The position numbers and the translations under genes were made by a program. From assembly GCA_016286365.1 (NCBI GenBank), contig JAEESN010000006.1, positions 1-64,000 on the forward strand: 64,000 bases of DNA, given 5' to 3'. Origin of the DNA: Treponema sp. (GTDB lineage Bacteria; Spirochaetota; Spirochaetia; Treponematales; Treponemataceae). The notes under the pieces are model-generated. The model searched no databases and was not told the DNA's origin. It saw only the letters and a list, made by a program, of their open reading frames with translations. This document shows positions 1 through 8,249 of the stretch, piece after piece (the stretch's first letter is position 1; each line of letters begins with the position of its first letter).

Positions 1-86
1 AAGCTCTATCTTGCCATTCGACTTGCATGCTTAAGACGCGCCGCCAGCGTTCGTTCTGAGCCAGGATCAAACTCTCCATGATTATT
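1..86 (-). rRNA. rrs: 16S ribosomal RNA, 5' end only
   Basis: Read on the minus strand, the first bases carry the universal 16S 5' segment (GAGTTTGATCCTGGCTCAG, then the region leading into GCATGCAAGTCG). Only about 85 nt of the gene lie in the window; the rest continues past position 1. The mature 5' end is estimated near 84-88 from the conserved start and is not exact. It is preceded on the same strand by a leader with hairpins, a boxA-like element and a strong promoter. Confidence 0.97.
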
Positions 87-378
87 TCAAAACCCCGAAG
101 GGTTATGATTTCATAAAGTAATTTAATTCAGGCTTTTTATTTGCTGAATTGATTTATTCAAGTTTAAGAACTAAACTTGCGGGTTATTCTGAAACAGAGT
201 TTCAGAATGTCGAGTTTTATAAACTCGAGTTATGACATATTTCTACAATATGCTACAATCATTTCTGACTGTTATTGTCAATTGTTTCCTTCCCTGATTT
301 GTCAAAGAGCTTTTTTTCTTCTAAAGAATCAGAAGCTTTTAATAAGACCCGTCGTGTACTGAAGCGACGGTGAATAAG
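87..378 (-). other. rRNA operon leader with a series of hairpins
   Basis: This stretch contains no convincing protein gene. Between the promoter and 16S, the minus-strand transcript can form six stems: 349-370 (CCGTCG/CGACGG, next to the predicted transcript start), 210-228, 187-207, 159-179, 125-150, and 91-104, where a C(UUCG)G tetraloop lies just before the mature end. A boxA-like element lies at 298-310. Stems next to the mature end are typical of rRNA processing sites. The role of the three consecutive AT-rich stems at 159-228 is inferred only. Confidence 0.7.
298..310 (-). promoter_or_regulatory. boxA-like antitermination element
   Basis: The minus strand reads GCTCTTTGACAAA, close to the bacterial rRNA boxA consensus (TGCTCTTTAACA) bound by NusB/S10 in other bacteria. 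It lies in the 16S leader downstream of the promoter, the usual place for boxA. Confidence 0.7.
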
Positions 379-407
379 AATATATACCCTAAATCAAAAA
401 GTGTCAA
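379..407 (-). promoter_or_regulatory. rRNA promoter (sigma70 type)
   Basis: The minus strand has TTGACA (402-407), a 17-nt spacer and TATATT (379-384). The -35 matches the consensus exactly and the -10 differs at one base (TATATT versus TATAAT). The predicted start is near 372, just before the first leader hairpin. Confidence 0.8.
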
Positions 408-551
408 CATAAATTTTGAGAATTTTGTAAAATTTTTAAAAAAATTTACTCCTTCTCGGCAGAGCCATCAGAGGTTCTATGGCCTCCCGGTTGTTAATTT
501 GTAGAAGTGATAATTATATGATAAAATTAAAAATATTTTTAAGGAGTAAAT
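408..551. other. Intergenic region between divergent rRNA operon and DJ-1 gene
   Basis: This AT-rich stretch lies upstream of both the leftward rRNA promoter and the rightward DJ-1/PfpI gene. I see no gene in it. A weak rightward promoter is possible near 492-521 (TTGTTA and TATATG, about 18 nt apart). A clear Shine-Dalgarno AAGGAG precedes the ATG at 552. Confidence 0.5.
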
Positions 552-1136
552 ATGCGCGCAGCTGTTTTTTTTGCAGATGGCTTTGAAGACATCGAAGCAT
601 TAAGCCCGGTTGATTACATGAGAAGAGCCGGAATAGAAGTTATAACTGTTGGAGTTAAAGGAACCCCTTTTAATAAAACACTCATCGTTACAAGCTCACA
701 CAATGTGCCAATGATTATGGATATATCTTTTCAGGATTTTCTTTCTGATTATGAAACAAATCTTCCGGACTGCATTGTATGCCCCGGCGGTGGAAAGGGT
801 GCCATCAATCTTTCGGAATGTAAAGAGCTTTTGGATTATATAGAAAAATGTAATCAGGCAGGAAAGCTTGTTACCGCAATATGCGCTTCTCCGGCTGTTG
901 TGTTTGGAAAGACTAACGTTTTAAAAGATAAAAAATGGACATGCTACCCTGGAATGGAAGGCGAAGCAGATGCCTCTTTTGCAGTCGGATATTCAAACAA
1001 GGTTTTTGAGCACGACGGGAACTTAATCACTTCCAGAGGGCCTGGTGCTTCGGAAGAGTTTGCAATGGAGATTGTAAAAACTTTGTGCGGCGATGAGGTT
1101 TATACAAAAGTAAAAACAGCAAGCCAGCAGAGATAA
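552..1136 (+). CDS. DJ-1/PfpI family protein
   Basis: A 194-residue cytosolic protein of the DJ-1/PfpI/YajL superfamily (flavodoxin-like fold). The N-terminal FADGFEDIEAL segment carries the conserved Glu, GGGKGAIN forms the glycine-rich turn, and Cys111 sits in the nucleophile-elbow motif AICAS. Length fits the DJ-1 branch. Family members have been described as glyoxalase/deglycase, chaperone or oxidative-stress proteins; the sequence does not choose among these. The start is supported by AAGGAG eight bases upstream. Transcription likely ends at the hairpin at 1166-1206. No operon partner is seen, and the next gene converges. Confidence 0.9.
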   Translation: MRAAVFFADGFEDIEALSPVDYMRRAGIEVITVGVKGTPFNKTLIVTSSHNVPMIMDISFQDFLSDYETNLPDCIVCPGGGKGAINLSECKELLDYIEKCNQAGKLVTAICASPAVVFGKTNVLKDKKWTCYPGMEGEADASFAVGYSNKVFEHDGNLITSRGPGASEEFAMEIVKTLCGDEVYTKVKTASQQR

Positions 1137-1165
1137 AAATCCCACAGATAAATAATCATAAAAGT

Positions 1166-1206
1166 AATCCGGCTTATTCTGGAAGTTCCAGCGGCCGGAT
1201 TTTTTA
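1166..1206 (+). terminator. Rho-independent terminator after the DJ-1 gene
   Basis: AATCCGGC (1166-1173) pairs with GCCGGATT (1194-1201), followed by a T-rich run, so it should terminate the rightward gene. The FecR gene converges on the same hairpin, which may act in both directions although the leftward T-tract is poor. Confidence 0.8.
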
Positions 1207-3366
1207 TTCTGTAATCAGATTTGAGCTGTCAATTTCTACTGTAGAAAGTTTTCCTAAATCGATTTTAATTGTATTTACGGAAGACTTTCTTTTTGTTATG
1301 CCGTCGCGGGTTTTTGCATTTGCAGTTACATACCACTTAAATGTTCCACCGTCACCAAGAATAGAAATATCATCCCGCAGGGTAAACTCTGTTCTTTCTA
1401 CTTCTTTTTCTAAAAGAACTTTATCTTTTGAATCTGTAATCACAATTGTATAAGATTTAGCACCTTGTATTTCTGACCATTCAAACTTTATCTCTGGTTT
1501 TGCCTGTGCTTTAAAATACGGTGTTTTAAATACAGTTTTATTTTCAGGCTTTTTTAAATCCGGAGCTTTAAACTTTTTGAGTAATTCATCGCTGATTATA
1601 TCATCATTTGCTGGTTCTTCGGGCTTTGTTTGTGCGGCTGTTTCCTGTGGCTGTGTTTCCTGTTGTTGTTCTTCGCCCTCGTTTATTTCTTCCTGGGGCA
1701 CTTCTTCTACAGGCAGCTCTTCTATCTGCGCTTCTTCTACAGGGATTTTTTCTGCCTCTTCTTGCTGCATTTCTTTTTCAAGGCGTTCTTTTTCAAGCCG
1801 CTCTTTTTCGAGTCGTTCTTTTTCCCTTAATTCAGCTTCTTTTTTCTCTCTTTCTTTCTTTGCCTTTTCTGCTTTTTTTCTTTCTGCCTCGCGTTTCTGT
1901 GCTGCTTTTTTCTGTGCTTCAAGTCGCTTTTTTTCTGCCTGCTTCTGGGCCTTTAATTCTGCTTCTTCTTTCTGCTTTTGAATTTTAGCGGCTTCTTCTT
2001 TTTTCTTTTCTGCTTCTTTTCTTATTTCTTTTACTGCCTGATTAAAATCTTTCTGAACGCCTGTATCCACAAAAACAGTTTTAGTTGATTCAGCTTTCTG
2101 TGTCTTAGAAAGATTATTATCCTGGGCCTTCTGATTAATTTCTGCAGCAGACTGAACATCCTTCGAAATACCATCAGCTTTATCTTTTCCAAAAACAGAA
2201 CCTGCTGCATCCTTTAATTGCTTTTGATAGTCACCGCTAACATTTATTTTTCCCAAGGGATAATTAAATCCCTTTTTAAACTCTTTTGAATCATCGGTCG
2301 CACGCCAGTATAAAACATCACCGGGGATAGCGTAATCAAGAACGACAAAGCCTTTTTTATCTCTAGAAGAAATCCTCTGAGTATCGACTACGGTATTAAA
2401 GTTTTTGTCGTATGCAAATTCAATCCTGATTTTTTGTGCACCACTCCAGTAAAACGGAATTTTCTCTTTATGATTTTCGCTCAGGGTGATTTTATAATTT
2501 TCCGGTGGCATTAAAACATTAAACCTGTCGCCTGTTAAATCAATACTTACAACATCACTTTCTTTTGAAGCCGGAACTGCAGGTGTTTTTTCTATTATAT
2601 TTTCTTCATAAACAAAAGGCTTTTTAATCACATTTGTGACCTGGGCAACAACTTCGCTTTCGTTTATTTTTTGATTAACATCCTGCATCACTTCTTTTAA
2701 AGAATCGGGGATGTAAGGATTATCATTTTTATCCTGAGCTATGATTTTTGTTTTAAATGTGACGATTTCTCCGCTCGAAACTTTCTGCACGGCATTTTTA
2801 TTTTCTGAATCGCTTACGGAAACTTCGCCCGATTTTACATACAAAACCGGTTTTATATAACCGTCATCAGTTCCATCTGCAGGATTAAAATTTAAAACAA
2901 CAGAAGTATTTTTTTCCAGAGTGATGATTTTTGTTCCCGCCCTGATTATCATCGGTTTATCCTGATTCTGTTTTGTAGAATTTAAGATTAAACTTCCGCT
3001 TATAAAATCAATCACATTATCTGAATCTTCGGGGATACGGATTAAAGTATTTTCATCAAGGTCGATTCTTCTTGAATCAGAAAAAACAATGTACACCTGG
3101 GAATTTTCTTTTGTGCGGATTCTGTCTCCCTTATAAACAGGAGTTTCTTCCTTAAGTCTTTCCCAGAGATTTCTTCCACTAAAGCACCTCTGCGCAGAAT
3201 TCTTTTTAAAATATACAACACCGGCCGGCTCATCATCCTTCTGATAAGTTGAATTCATATCCTTATACAAAAGAAAAAGCGCTGCTGCCATTCCGCAAAG
3301 ACAAAAGAGAATTGAAATTAAATCTGTAAATTTATGCCTGAATCTCGTACTTCTTTTCTTCTTCAT
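1204..3366 (-). CDS. FecR-domain membrane protein with charged coiled region and fibronectin-III-like C-terminus
   Basis: A 720-residue protein with one N-terminal transmembrane segment (about 15-35), so the bulk is probably periplasmic. Residues about 50-200 form a FecR domain (GDRIRTKENSQVYIVFSD and the repeated strands after it). Residues about 440-560 are extremely rich in Lys, Glu, Ala and Arg, with three consecutive RLEKE units, and look like a helical spacer. The last 110 residues (KPEIKFEWSEIQGAKSYTIVI onward) resemble a fibronectin type III module. The gene overlaps the 3' end of the adenylate cyclase gene by 35 bp, so the two are co-transcribed and probably translationally coupled. 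FecR domains in general are periplasmic sensor or scaffold modules; the ligand here is unknown. Confidence 0.8.
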   Translation of the reverse strand: MKKKRSTRFRHKFTDLISILFCLCGMAAALFLLYKDMNSTYQKDDEPAGVVYFKKNSAQRCFSGRNLWERLKEETPVYKGDRIRTKENSQVYIVFSDSRRIDLDENTLIRIPEDSDNVIDFISGSLILNSTKQNQDKPMIIRAGTKIITLEKNTSVVLNFNPADGTDDGYIKPVLYVKSGEVSVSDSENKNAVQKVSSGEIVTFKTKIIAQDKNDNPYIPDSLKEVMQDVNQKINESEVVAQVTNVIKKPFVYEENIIEKTPAVPASKESDVVSIDLTGDRFNVLMPPENYKITLSENHKEKIPFYWSGAQKIRIEFAYDKNFNTVVDTQRISSRDKKGFVVLDYAIPGDVLYWRATDDSKEFKKGFNYPLGKINVSGDYQKQLKDAAGSVFGKDKADGISKDVQSAAEINQKAQDNNLSKTQKAESTKTVFVDTGVQKDFNQAVKEIRKEAEKKKEEAAKIQKQKEEAELKAQKQAEKKRLEAQKKAAQKREAERKKAEKAKKEREKKEAELREKERLEKERLEKERLEKEMQQEEAEKIPVEEAQIEELPVEEVPQEEINEGEEQQQETQPQETAAQTKPEEPANDDIISDELLKKFKAPDLKKPENKTVFKTPYFKAQAKPEIKFEWSEIQGAKSYTIVITDSKDKVLLEKEVERTEFTLRDDISILGDGGTFKWYVTANAKTRDGITKRKSSVNTIKIDLGKLSTVEIDSSNLITE

Positions 3367-5290
3367 CTGTATTTACCCTGCTTAAATCTGGAGCTTTATT
3401 TCCAAGGAAAAGTCTGAGCTCATCTATATTTGTAGGTCCCTTTACTCCAATTGCATTTATTACTGCATAAATTTTAATTGCGTCGGTTTTTCCTTTTACG
3501 TGAACCGGCGGCATTTCATGGACTATTATACGATTTTTAATCAGCTTATAAGTATTTTCTGTGATGAGGATATCTGTGGCAAATGGTTTATTGAGCGCTT
3601 CTGTTCTGCTAGCAAGATTTACAGCATCGCCGATAACGGTATATTCCATTCTCTGTTCGCATCCCATCTGGCCTGCTACAACATCACCTGTATTTATACC
3701 ACAACCGATTTTTACTGCCGGCTTTCCTTCCTTCTTTCTCTGAACATTGTATTCATAAAGGGCAACGCGCATCAAAAGTGCTGTCTTAACTGCGTTCCAG
3801 GCATCTGTAGAAGCCGAGCCGCTTGTTATTGCTCCACCCCACACTGCCATAATTGAATCACCAATGTATTTATCTACAACACCGTTTGTCCTTGTAACAC
3901 AGTTTACCATTCGTGTCATATAATCATTTAAGAAATCTACAACTTCCTGCGGTTTTAAATTTTCACTCATCGCCGTAAAGCTTCTGATATCCGAAAAGAA
4001 AATCGTTGCTTTTTTTGTAACACCGCCAAGCTCAAGTTCTCCGCTGGCAGCTTTTTCTGCAACTACCCTGTTTGTAAATTTGCTGAATGAACTCATGAGC
4101 CTCTGTCTTTCTGAAAGACCAACTGTCATGTTCATAAAGTTTTTTGTAAGATAGCCGATTTCGTCGTGTGTACGCGCTTTAATCGAAATATCATAATCAC
4201 CCGCTTCGATGCTCGAGGTTGCATCCACAAGGCGTTCGATTGGAGCTGTAAGGGAACGGCTGAAAAATCTGATAATAATGATTGCAAAGAATAAAACTGC
4301 AAGCGAAATCAGGATGATCCAGTAAGTTGTTTTCTGAATTGTTTCGAATACGACAGATTTATCGGCACAGGTTACAACAAACATCGTTCTGTCTAAAATA
4401 GGCTCGCCGGCATAAAACCATTCAATTCCGTTGTCGTCTGCATAAACGCTCTGCTGATTTTCTTTTTCTTTTATAGCCTTGATTCCTGCAAGATGAGAAA
4501 CATTTTCTACATTAAGAATTTTTGTGTTATCCGGGTGAATAAGGATTTTTCCGTCTGTGTTGATTATGAAAGTTGTGTTGTAAGTTCCGGTACTCAAGAC
4601 ATCTATGTATTTCTGAACTGAAAATCCAACTGCCACAATTTCGTTTTTATTTATTTCTGAATTATAGTGATTGAACAAAATACAGATGAGCGGCTCCTGA
4701 AAAACCTGCGAAATATTTTCTACACGATTTCTTCCGTTTATGACTGCTGTTTTTATTGTGTCGTTTGTATTAAGCCAGTTTTCGAACATTCCGAGCGCAG
4801 ATGGATGTGCCTTTAGAAAATCTGCTTCACCAATCATTCCTTTCTGAGAGGTATAGATAAAAGCAATTTCGTCGTTTCTGTTACACAAATCTGCAAATAA
4901 AAGACTTGCTTTTTCATCGTAGCTTACATCGTTATCTAAGACTAACAGGGTATTAAGATATCCGTTTACATTTCCCTGAATATTCTGGAAAAGCTGCTGT
5001 ATTGTCTGTGAAGTTCTGGAGTTTATATCCTGATTATTTGTCTGTGCCTTTTTGCCTTCGTCATCACTAACAAAATAATAAACCATGGCGGTAGAAAATC
5101 CTAAAACACAGATTACAAGAATAGAAAAAATCACAATGAGCTTAAAGCTGATTGGAAAACCAACCTTAATCTTTTTATTTTTTCTTTTCTTTTCGATTTT
5201 TGCTGAGTCATTTATTGCTTCTGCGGGCGCAGCTGCATTTACGGGTGCGTTGCCTGCTTCCTGTTTAATTTCCTCTTTCATTTCTTCCAT
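3332..5290 (-). CDS. Membrane class III adenylate cyclase with Cache-type sensor and HAMP
   Basis: A 652-residue sensor cyclase. A cytosolic Lys-rich N-terminus leads to TM1 (about 49-73), a large extracytoplasmic region resembling a Cache sensor, TM2 (WIILISLAVLFFAIIII), a HAMP segment and a C-terminal class III nucleotide cyclase domain. The two metal-binding Asp are visible in FFSDIRSFT and YIGDSIMAVWG, followed by GINTGDVVAG and YTVIGDAVNLASR, so it should be catalytically competent for cAMP synthesis. I start at the ATG at 5290, six bases after GGAG, rather than the TTG twelve bases upstream. It is in an operon with the fibronectin-III/barrel protein upstream and FecR downstream, suggesting that an envelope signal is converted to cAMP. 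Confidence 0.9.
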   Translation of the reverse strand: MEEMKEEIKQEAGNAPVNAAAPAEAINDSAKIEKKRKNKKIKVGFPISFKLIVIFSILVICVLGFSTAMVYYFVSDDEGKKAQTNNQDINSRTSQTIQQLFQNIQGNVNGYLNTLLVLDNDVSYDEKASLLFADLCNRNDEIAFIYTSQKGMIGEADFLKAHPSALGMFENWLNTNDTIKTAVINGRNRVENISQVFQEPLICILFNHYNSEINKNEIVAVGFSVQKYIDVLSTGTYNTTFIINTDGKILIHPDNTKILNVENVSHLAGIKAIKEKENQQSVYADDNGIEWFYAGEPILDRTMFVVTCADKSVVFETIQKTTYWIILISLAVLFFAIIIIRFFSRSLTAPIERLVDATSSIEAGDYDISIKARTHDEIGYLTKNFMNMTVGLSERQRLMSSFSKFTNRVVAEKAASGELELGGVTKKATIFFSDIRSFTAMSENLKPQEVVDFLNDYMTRMVNCVTRTNGVVDKYIGDSIMAVWGGAITSGSASTDAWNAVKTALLMRVALYEYNVQRKKEGKPAVKIGCGINTGDVVAGQMGCEQRMEYTVIGDAVNLASRTEALNKPFATDILITENTYKLIKNRIIVHEMPPVHVKGKTDAIKIYAVINAIGVKGPTNIDELRLFLGNKAPDLSRVNTDEEEKKYEIQA

Positions 5291-5307
5291 CTTAAACTCC
5301 AATTTAT

Positions 5308-6540
5308 TTAATCATCCTTATTTCTAAACCGCCATTTATATCCAAGCTCGATGTATAAGCCCGAACCTGAATCATCATCTAAAAGCTCTGTTGCCTGATA
5401 TTCAACCCTCACATCAATATTATCTATAATCCTAAAGCCTATATATGCCCCGGCCCAAAGATTATTATTCTTCTGACCACCAACTTCTATGATATTAATT
5501 CCGACTTCTCCACCCAGGAAAAGCTCGAACTTACCCATGAATCCGTTTAAAAGCTCAAGCCCTGTCCTTATTCCAAACTCCGGACTGAACATGCTGTCTT
5601 TCTGATTCGAAAGAACAAAGTCGCATCCGCAATAGCAGTCAAAACGATTAAACTCGCAGAAATAAAAATCAAAGACAAGATTCGAGTTATACCATTCAAA
5701 CTCTTTATCTTCCATCAGCTTATTCCACGGGAGCCCCATTCCAAAACGCATGGAAGAGAAAAACAATCTTCGTCCGAGTTCGGTATCTATCCTTAATTCA
5801 AGCGACGAAGTATTCCCGTTATTTTTTGTAACAAGAATTTCAAAATCCCCCTTATTAAGTTTGTCTACCGGGCACGAAACATAAACAAGTCCGCGTGCTT
5901 CTTTTTTTTCTACAACCGTGAGCGGAATACTCTCTGATTTTTCATCGTGACTTCCGTCTTTTTTAAGCTTGTACAATGCAAAAACGGTGTCGTCATCAAA
6001 AATATTTTTTCCATACAGGGTGAATACGTTGTCTTCGTGACCTTCGGCCGCCATGATGTCCGAGCGGGCAAAATCAATCTTATAGTTTTTTCCACGCTTT
6101 CTGTAAATTAAAACAGGCTTTCTTGAACCCTTAATTTCTTTAAAACTTGCTTTACTTAAATATGGAGAAGAATTATCAAGTACTTTGAATCGCAGAGGCT
6201 TTGAGGGCTGTCCCCGTTTACCAAGAATATTTACAGGAGTGATTGTAATCTGATAGCTTCCGCTTTTAAGGGGAACAAGGAGCTGTGTAGAAGAGGTTTC
6301 GTTCGAATATACTGTTTCCCAAGTCTCGCCCTTTTTAATCTTGATTTCTACAAAATAAGAGGCTGCATTTTCTGCTTCTTTCCACGAAAATTTCTCGTTT
6401 GAATATGAGATTCCAGACTGTTCATCTTTTTTTTCTGCAGATTCTGTTTCTGAATCTTCTAGCGGGACAAAAACACCCTGGGCAAAAAGTCTTGAGGAAA
6501 TTAGAAAAAGGACTGTTAATAAAAAAATACTTCTTCTCAT
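5308..6540 (-). CDS. Fibronectin-III-like outer membrane or surface protein
   Basis: A 410-residue exported protein with a signal peptide ending near LFAQG. Residues about 50-125 form one fibronectin type III-like module (FSWKEAENAASYFVEIK, then YQITITPVN). A central Ig-like region follows, and the C-terminal 150 residues alternate hydrophobic and polar positions like a small beta-barrel (FFLGGEVGIN, YIGFRIIDNIDVRVEYQ). It lacks the usual terminal Phe, ending WRFRNKDD. It is the first gene of an operon with adenylate cyclase and the FecR protein, with about 17 bp to the cyclase ATG. The start codon follows a -10-like TAATAT by six bases with no SD. Function is not recognised; adhesion or cell-wall contact is a guess. 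Confidence 0.7.
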   Translation of the reverse strand: MRRSIFLLTVLFLISSRLFAQGVFVPLEDSETESAEKKDEQSGISYSNEKFSWKEAENAASYFVEIKIKKGETWETVYSNETSSTQLLVPLKSGSYQITITPVNILGKRGQPSKPLRFKVLDNSSPYLSKASFKEIKGSRKPVLIYRKRGKNYKIDFARSDIMAAEGHEDNVFTLYGKNIFDDDTVFALYKLKKDGSHDEKSESIPLTVVEKKEARGLVYVSCPVDKLNKGDFEILVTKNNGNTSSLELRIDTELGRRLFFSSMRFGMGLPWNKLMEDKEFEWYNSNLVFDFYFCEFNRFDCYCGCDFVLSNQKDSMFSPEFGIRTGLELLNGFMGKFELFLGGEVGINIIEVGGQKNNNLWAGAYIGFRIIDNIDVRVEYQATELLDDDSGSGLYIELGYKWRFRNKDD

Positions 6541-6546
6541 ATCGTT

Positions 6547-6552
6547 ATATTA
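6547..6552 (-). promoter_or_regulatory. -10 element with leaderless-type spacing
   Basis: The minus strand has TAATAT six bases before the ATG at 6540, and no Shine-Dalgarno. The arrangement CCGATAATATAA-GATATG is nearly repeated at the gene starting at 9658. The tandem repeat lies just upstream. Confidence 0.45.
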
Positions 6553-6596
6553 TCGGTATAAGAAGAAGTTTTTATGAATTTTGTGATTTTTTTATC

Positions 6597-6717
6597 ATCC
6601 GGCGGATTTTCCCGGGGGATTTTCTCCGGCAATTTTATCCGGCGGATTTTCCCGGGGGATTTTCTCCGGCAATTTTATCCGGCGGTTTTTCCCGGGGGAT
6701 TTTATCCGGCGGATTTT
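6597..6717. repeat. Three tandem copies of a 40-bp GC-rich repeat
   Basis: Units are 6597-6636, 6637-6676 and a diverged 6677-6717. Each unit is itself built from about 13-base modules of the form CCGGxGGATTTT. It occupies the spacer between ackA (ending at 6744) and the start of the fibronectin-III gene at 6540, so copy number could alter distance or structure in that leader or terminator region. The composition is strikingly GC-rich compared with neighbouring spacers. Confidence 0.9.
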
Positions 6718-6743
6718 GATGATTTTTCCGCCAGATTTTCGCC

Positions 6744-8090
6744 TTATTTATTAGGGATGATGTCGCGCGCAAGGATTTTTGCGATGTTAGGACGTTTTAC
6801 GAGGTCGCCTTTTAATCCTTCTTCGCGGGCTTTATTTACGTAATTCTTATCCTGGAAGCTGTACTTAAAGTTTGTGTGAACATCGTAAGTTCCCTTCATA
6901 AGAGCGTATGCATCTTCTGTCATTACAAGCTCTTCGTCTGTAGGAATTACAAAAATCTTTGTTTCTGAATCGTCTGCATGGATATATGTTTCTGCGTTTC
7001 CTGTGAATGACCATTCGTTTCTCTGTGGATCAATTTTGATTCCGTATTTTTCAAGACCGGAACAAGCCTTACCACGAGTGATTGGACCTCTTTCTCCAAC
7101 TCCTGCTGTCCATACGATTGCATCTACGTGACCAAGTTCTGCCATGAATGCACCGATGTATTTTTTAATGCGGAGAGCTTCCATGTCTATAGAAAGCTGA
7201 CAGAGCTTGTCGCCCTTTGCAGCATCAATTTCGATGTCGCGGCGGTCTGAATATTTACCTGTAATACCAAGACAACCACATTTTTTGTTCAATGCTGTGT
7301 CCATTTCGTCGGCGCTCATACCAGTTTTTCTCATGATGTAGAAAGGAAGAGCTGGGTCTAAGTCTCCTGAACGAGTTCCCATTACAAGACCTTCGAGTGG
7401 AGTAATACCCATTGTTGTATCATAACAAACACCGTTTTTAACAGCACACATAGAAGAACCGTTTCCAATGTGGCAGATGATGAGGTTGCAGTCTTTTGGA
7501 TCTTTTCCGAGTAATACTGCGGCACGTTTTGCTGTATAAAGGAATGATGTTCCGTGGAAACCATAGCGGCGTGCAGCATATTTTTCGTACCATTCACGTG
7601 GGATTGCATACTGGAATGTTTCTTCCGGCATTGTCTGGTGCCATGCAGTATCCATGATTGCTGCGTGTGGAATATTTGGCATAACCTTCTGTGCAGCTTC
7701 AATACCCATGATGTTTGCAGGCATGTGAAGTGGTCCAAGGTCGATTACTTCGCGGAATCCGTCTAAAACTTCCGGTGTAATAAGAACAGACTTTGTGAAC
7801 TTTTCTCCACCATGAAGTACGCGATGACCAACTGCCCCGATTTCGTCCATAGATTTAATAACACCAACGTTTGGGTCAGTGATTTCTTTAATGATTAATT
7901 CAATTGCTTCTTTGTGAGTAGGACAAGGGCTTTCGATTTCTGTCTTATTTCCCTTTGCCTTGTGAGTAATAACGGAACCTTCAATTCCAATTCGTTCTAC
8001 TACTCCGTTTGCCATTACTTCTTTGTTGTCCCAGTCATAAACCTGGTACTTTGCAGATGATGAACCGCAGTTCAAAGTTAAAATTACCAT
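6744..8090 (-). CDS. ackA: Acetate kinase
   Basis: A 448-residue cytosolic enzyme that transfers phosphate between acetyl phosphate and ADP to make ATP and acetate in fermentation. Family motifs are in order: [11 protein letters not shown] at the N-terminus, [26 protein letters not shown], a [11 protein letters not shown] segment and TAGVGERGP. It is slightly longer than the usual 400 residues because of a C-terminal extension ending [11 protein letters not shown]. No phosphotransacetylase gene is adjacent. AAAGGAAAT precedes the ATG as a plausible ribosome site, and a TTGAAT-N17-TATAAT promoter lies 51-79 bases upstream. Confidence 0.96.
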   Translation of the reverse strand: MVILTLNCGSSSAKYQVYDWDNKEVMANGVVERIGIEGSVITHKAKGNKTEIESPCPTHKEAIELIIKEITDPNVGVIKSMDEIGAVGHRVLHGGEKFTKSVLITPEVLDGFREVIDLGPLHMPANIMGIEAAQKVMPNIPHAAIMDTAWHQTMPEETFQYAIPREWYEKYAARRYGFHGTSFLYTAKRAAVLLGKDPKDCNLIICHIGNGSSMCAVKNGVCYDTTMGITPLEGLVMGTRSGDLDPALPFYIMRKTGMSADEMDTALNKKCGCLGITGKYSDRRDIEIDAAKGDKLCQLSIDMEALRIKKYIGAFMAELGHVDAIVWTAGVGERGPITRGKACSGLEKYGIKIDPQRNEWSFTGNAETYIHADDSETKIFVIPTDEELVMTEDAYALMKGTYDVHTNFKYSFQDKNYVNKAREEGLKGDLVKRPNIAKILARDIIPNK

Positions 8091-8140
8091 AATGTATTTC
8101 CTTTTAAAATAAATTTAAAATAATTTCGAAATAGAATATC

Positions 8141-8169
8141 ATTATATTAATATAGAAAAGATTATTCAA
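8141..8169 (-). promoter_or_regulatory. ackA promoter
   Basis: The minus strand has TTGAAT (8164-8169), a 17-nt spacer and a perfect TATAAT (8141-8146). It predicts a leader of about 45 nt before ackA. Confidence 0.75.
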
Positions 8170-8180
8170 TAAAGAGATAT

Positions 8181-8249
8181 CGCACCGCGGGATAATTAAT
8201 CAGCAGGACTTCATTGCATCGCATCGTGGGATAATTAATCAGCAGGACC
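8181..8249. repeat. Two copies of a 30-bp repeat, 39 bp apart
   Basis: Copies at 8181-8210 and 8220-8249 differ at three positions and share the core GGGATAATTAATCAGCAGGA. They sit between ackA and the stop codon of the gene ending at 8249; the second copy overlaps that stop. The function is unknown. Confidence 0.85.

Noticed and set aside
177-362. 61-codon open frame in the rRNA leader
   Set aside because: It lies wholly inside the stem-forming leader of the rRNA operon on the opposite strand, has no ribosome site and no recognisable protein pattern.
1577-1988. Open frames on the plus strand, antisense to the FecR gene
   Set aside because: They reflect the Lys/Glu codon repeats of the FecR spacer read backwards (Ser, Phe and Leu runs). 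No RBS or family pattern.
6597-6717. CRISPR array
   Set aside because: The units are contiguous tandem repeats without spacers and there are no cas genes.
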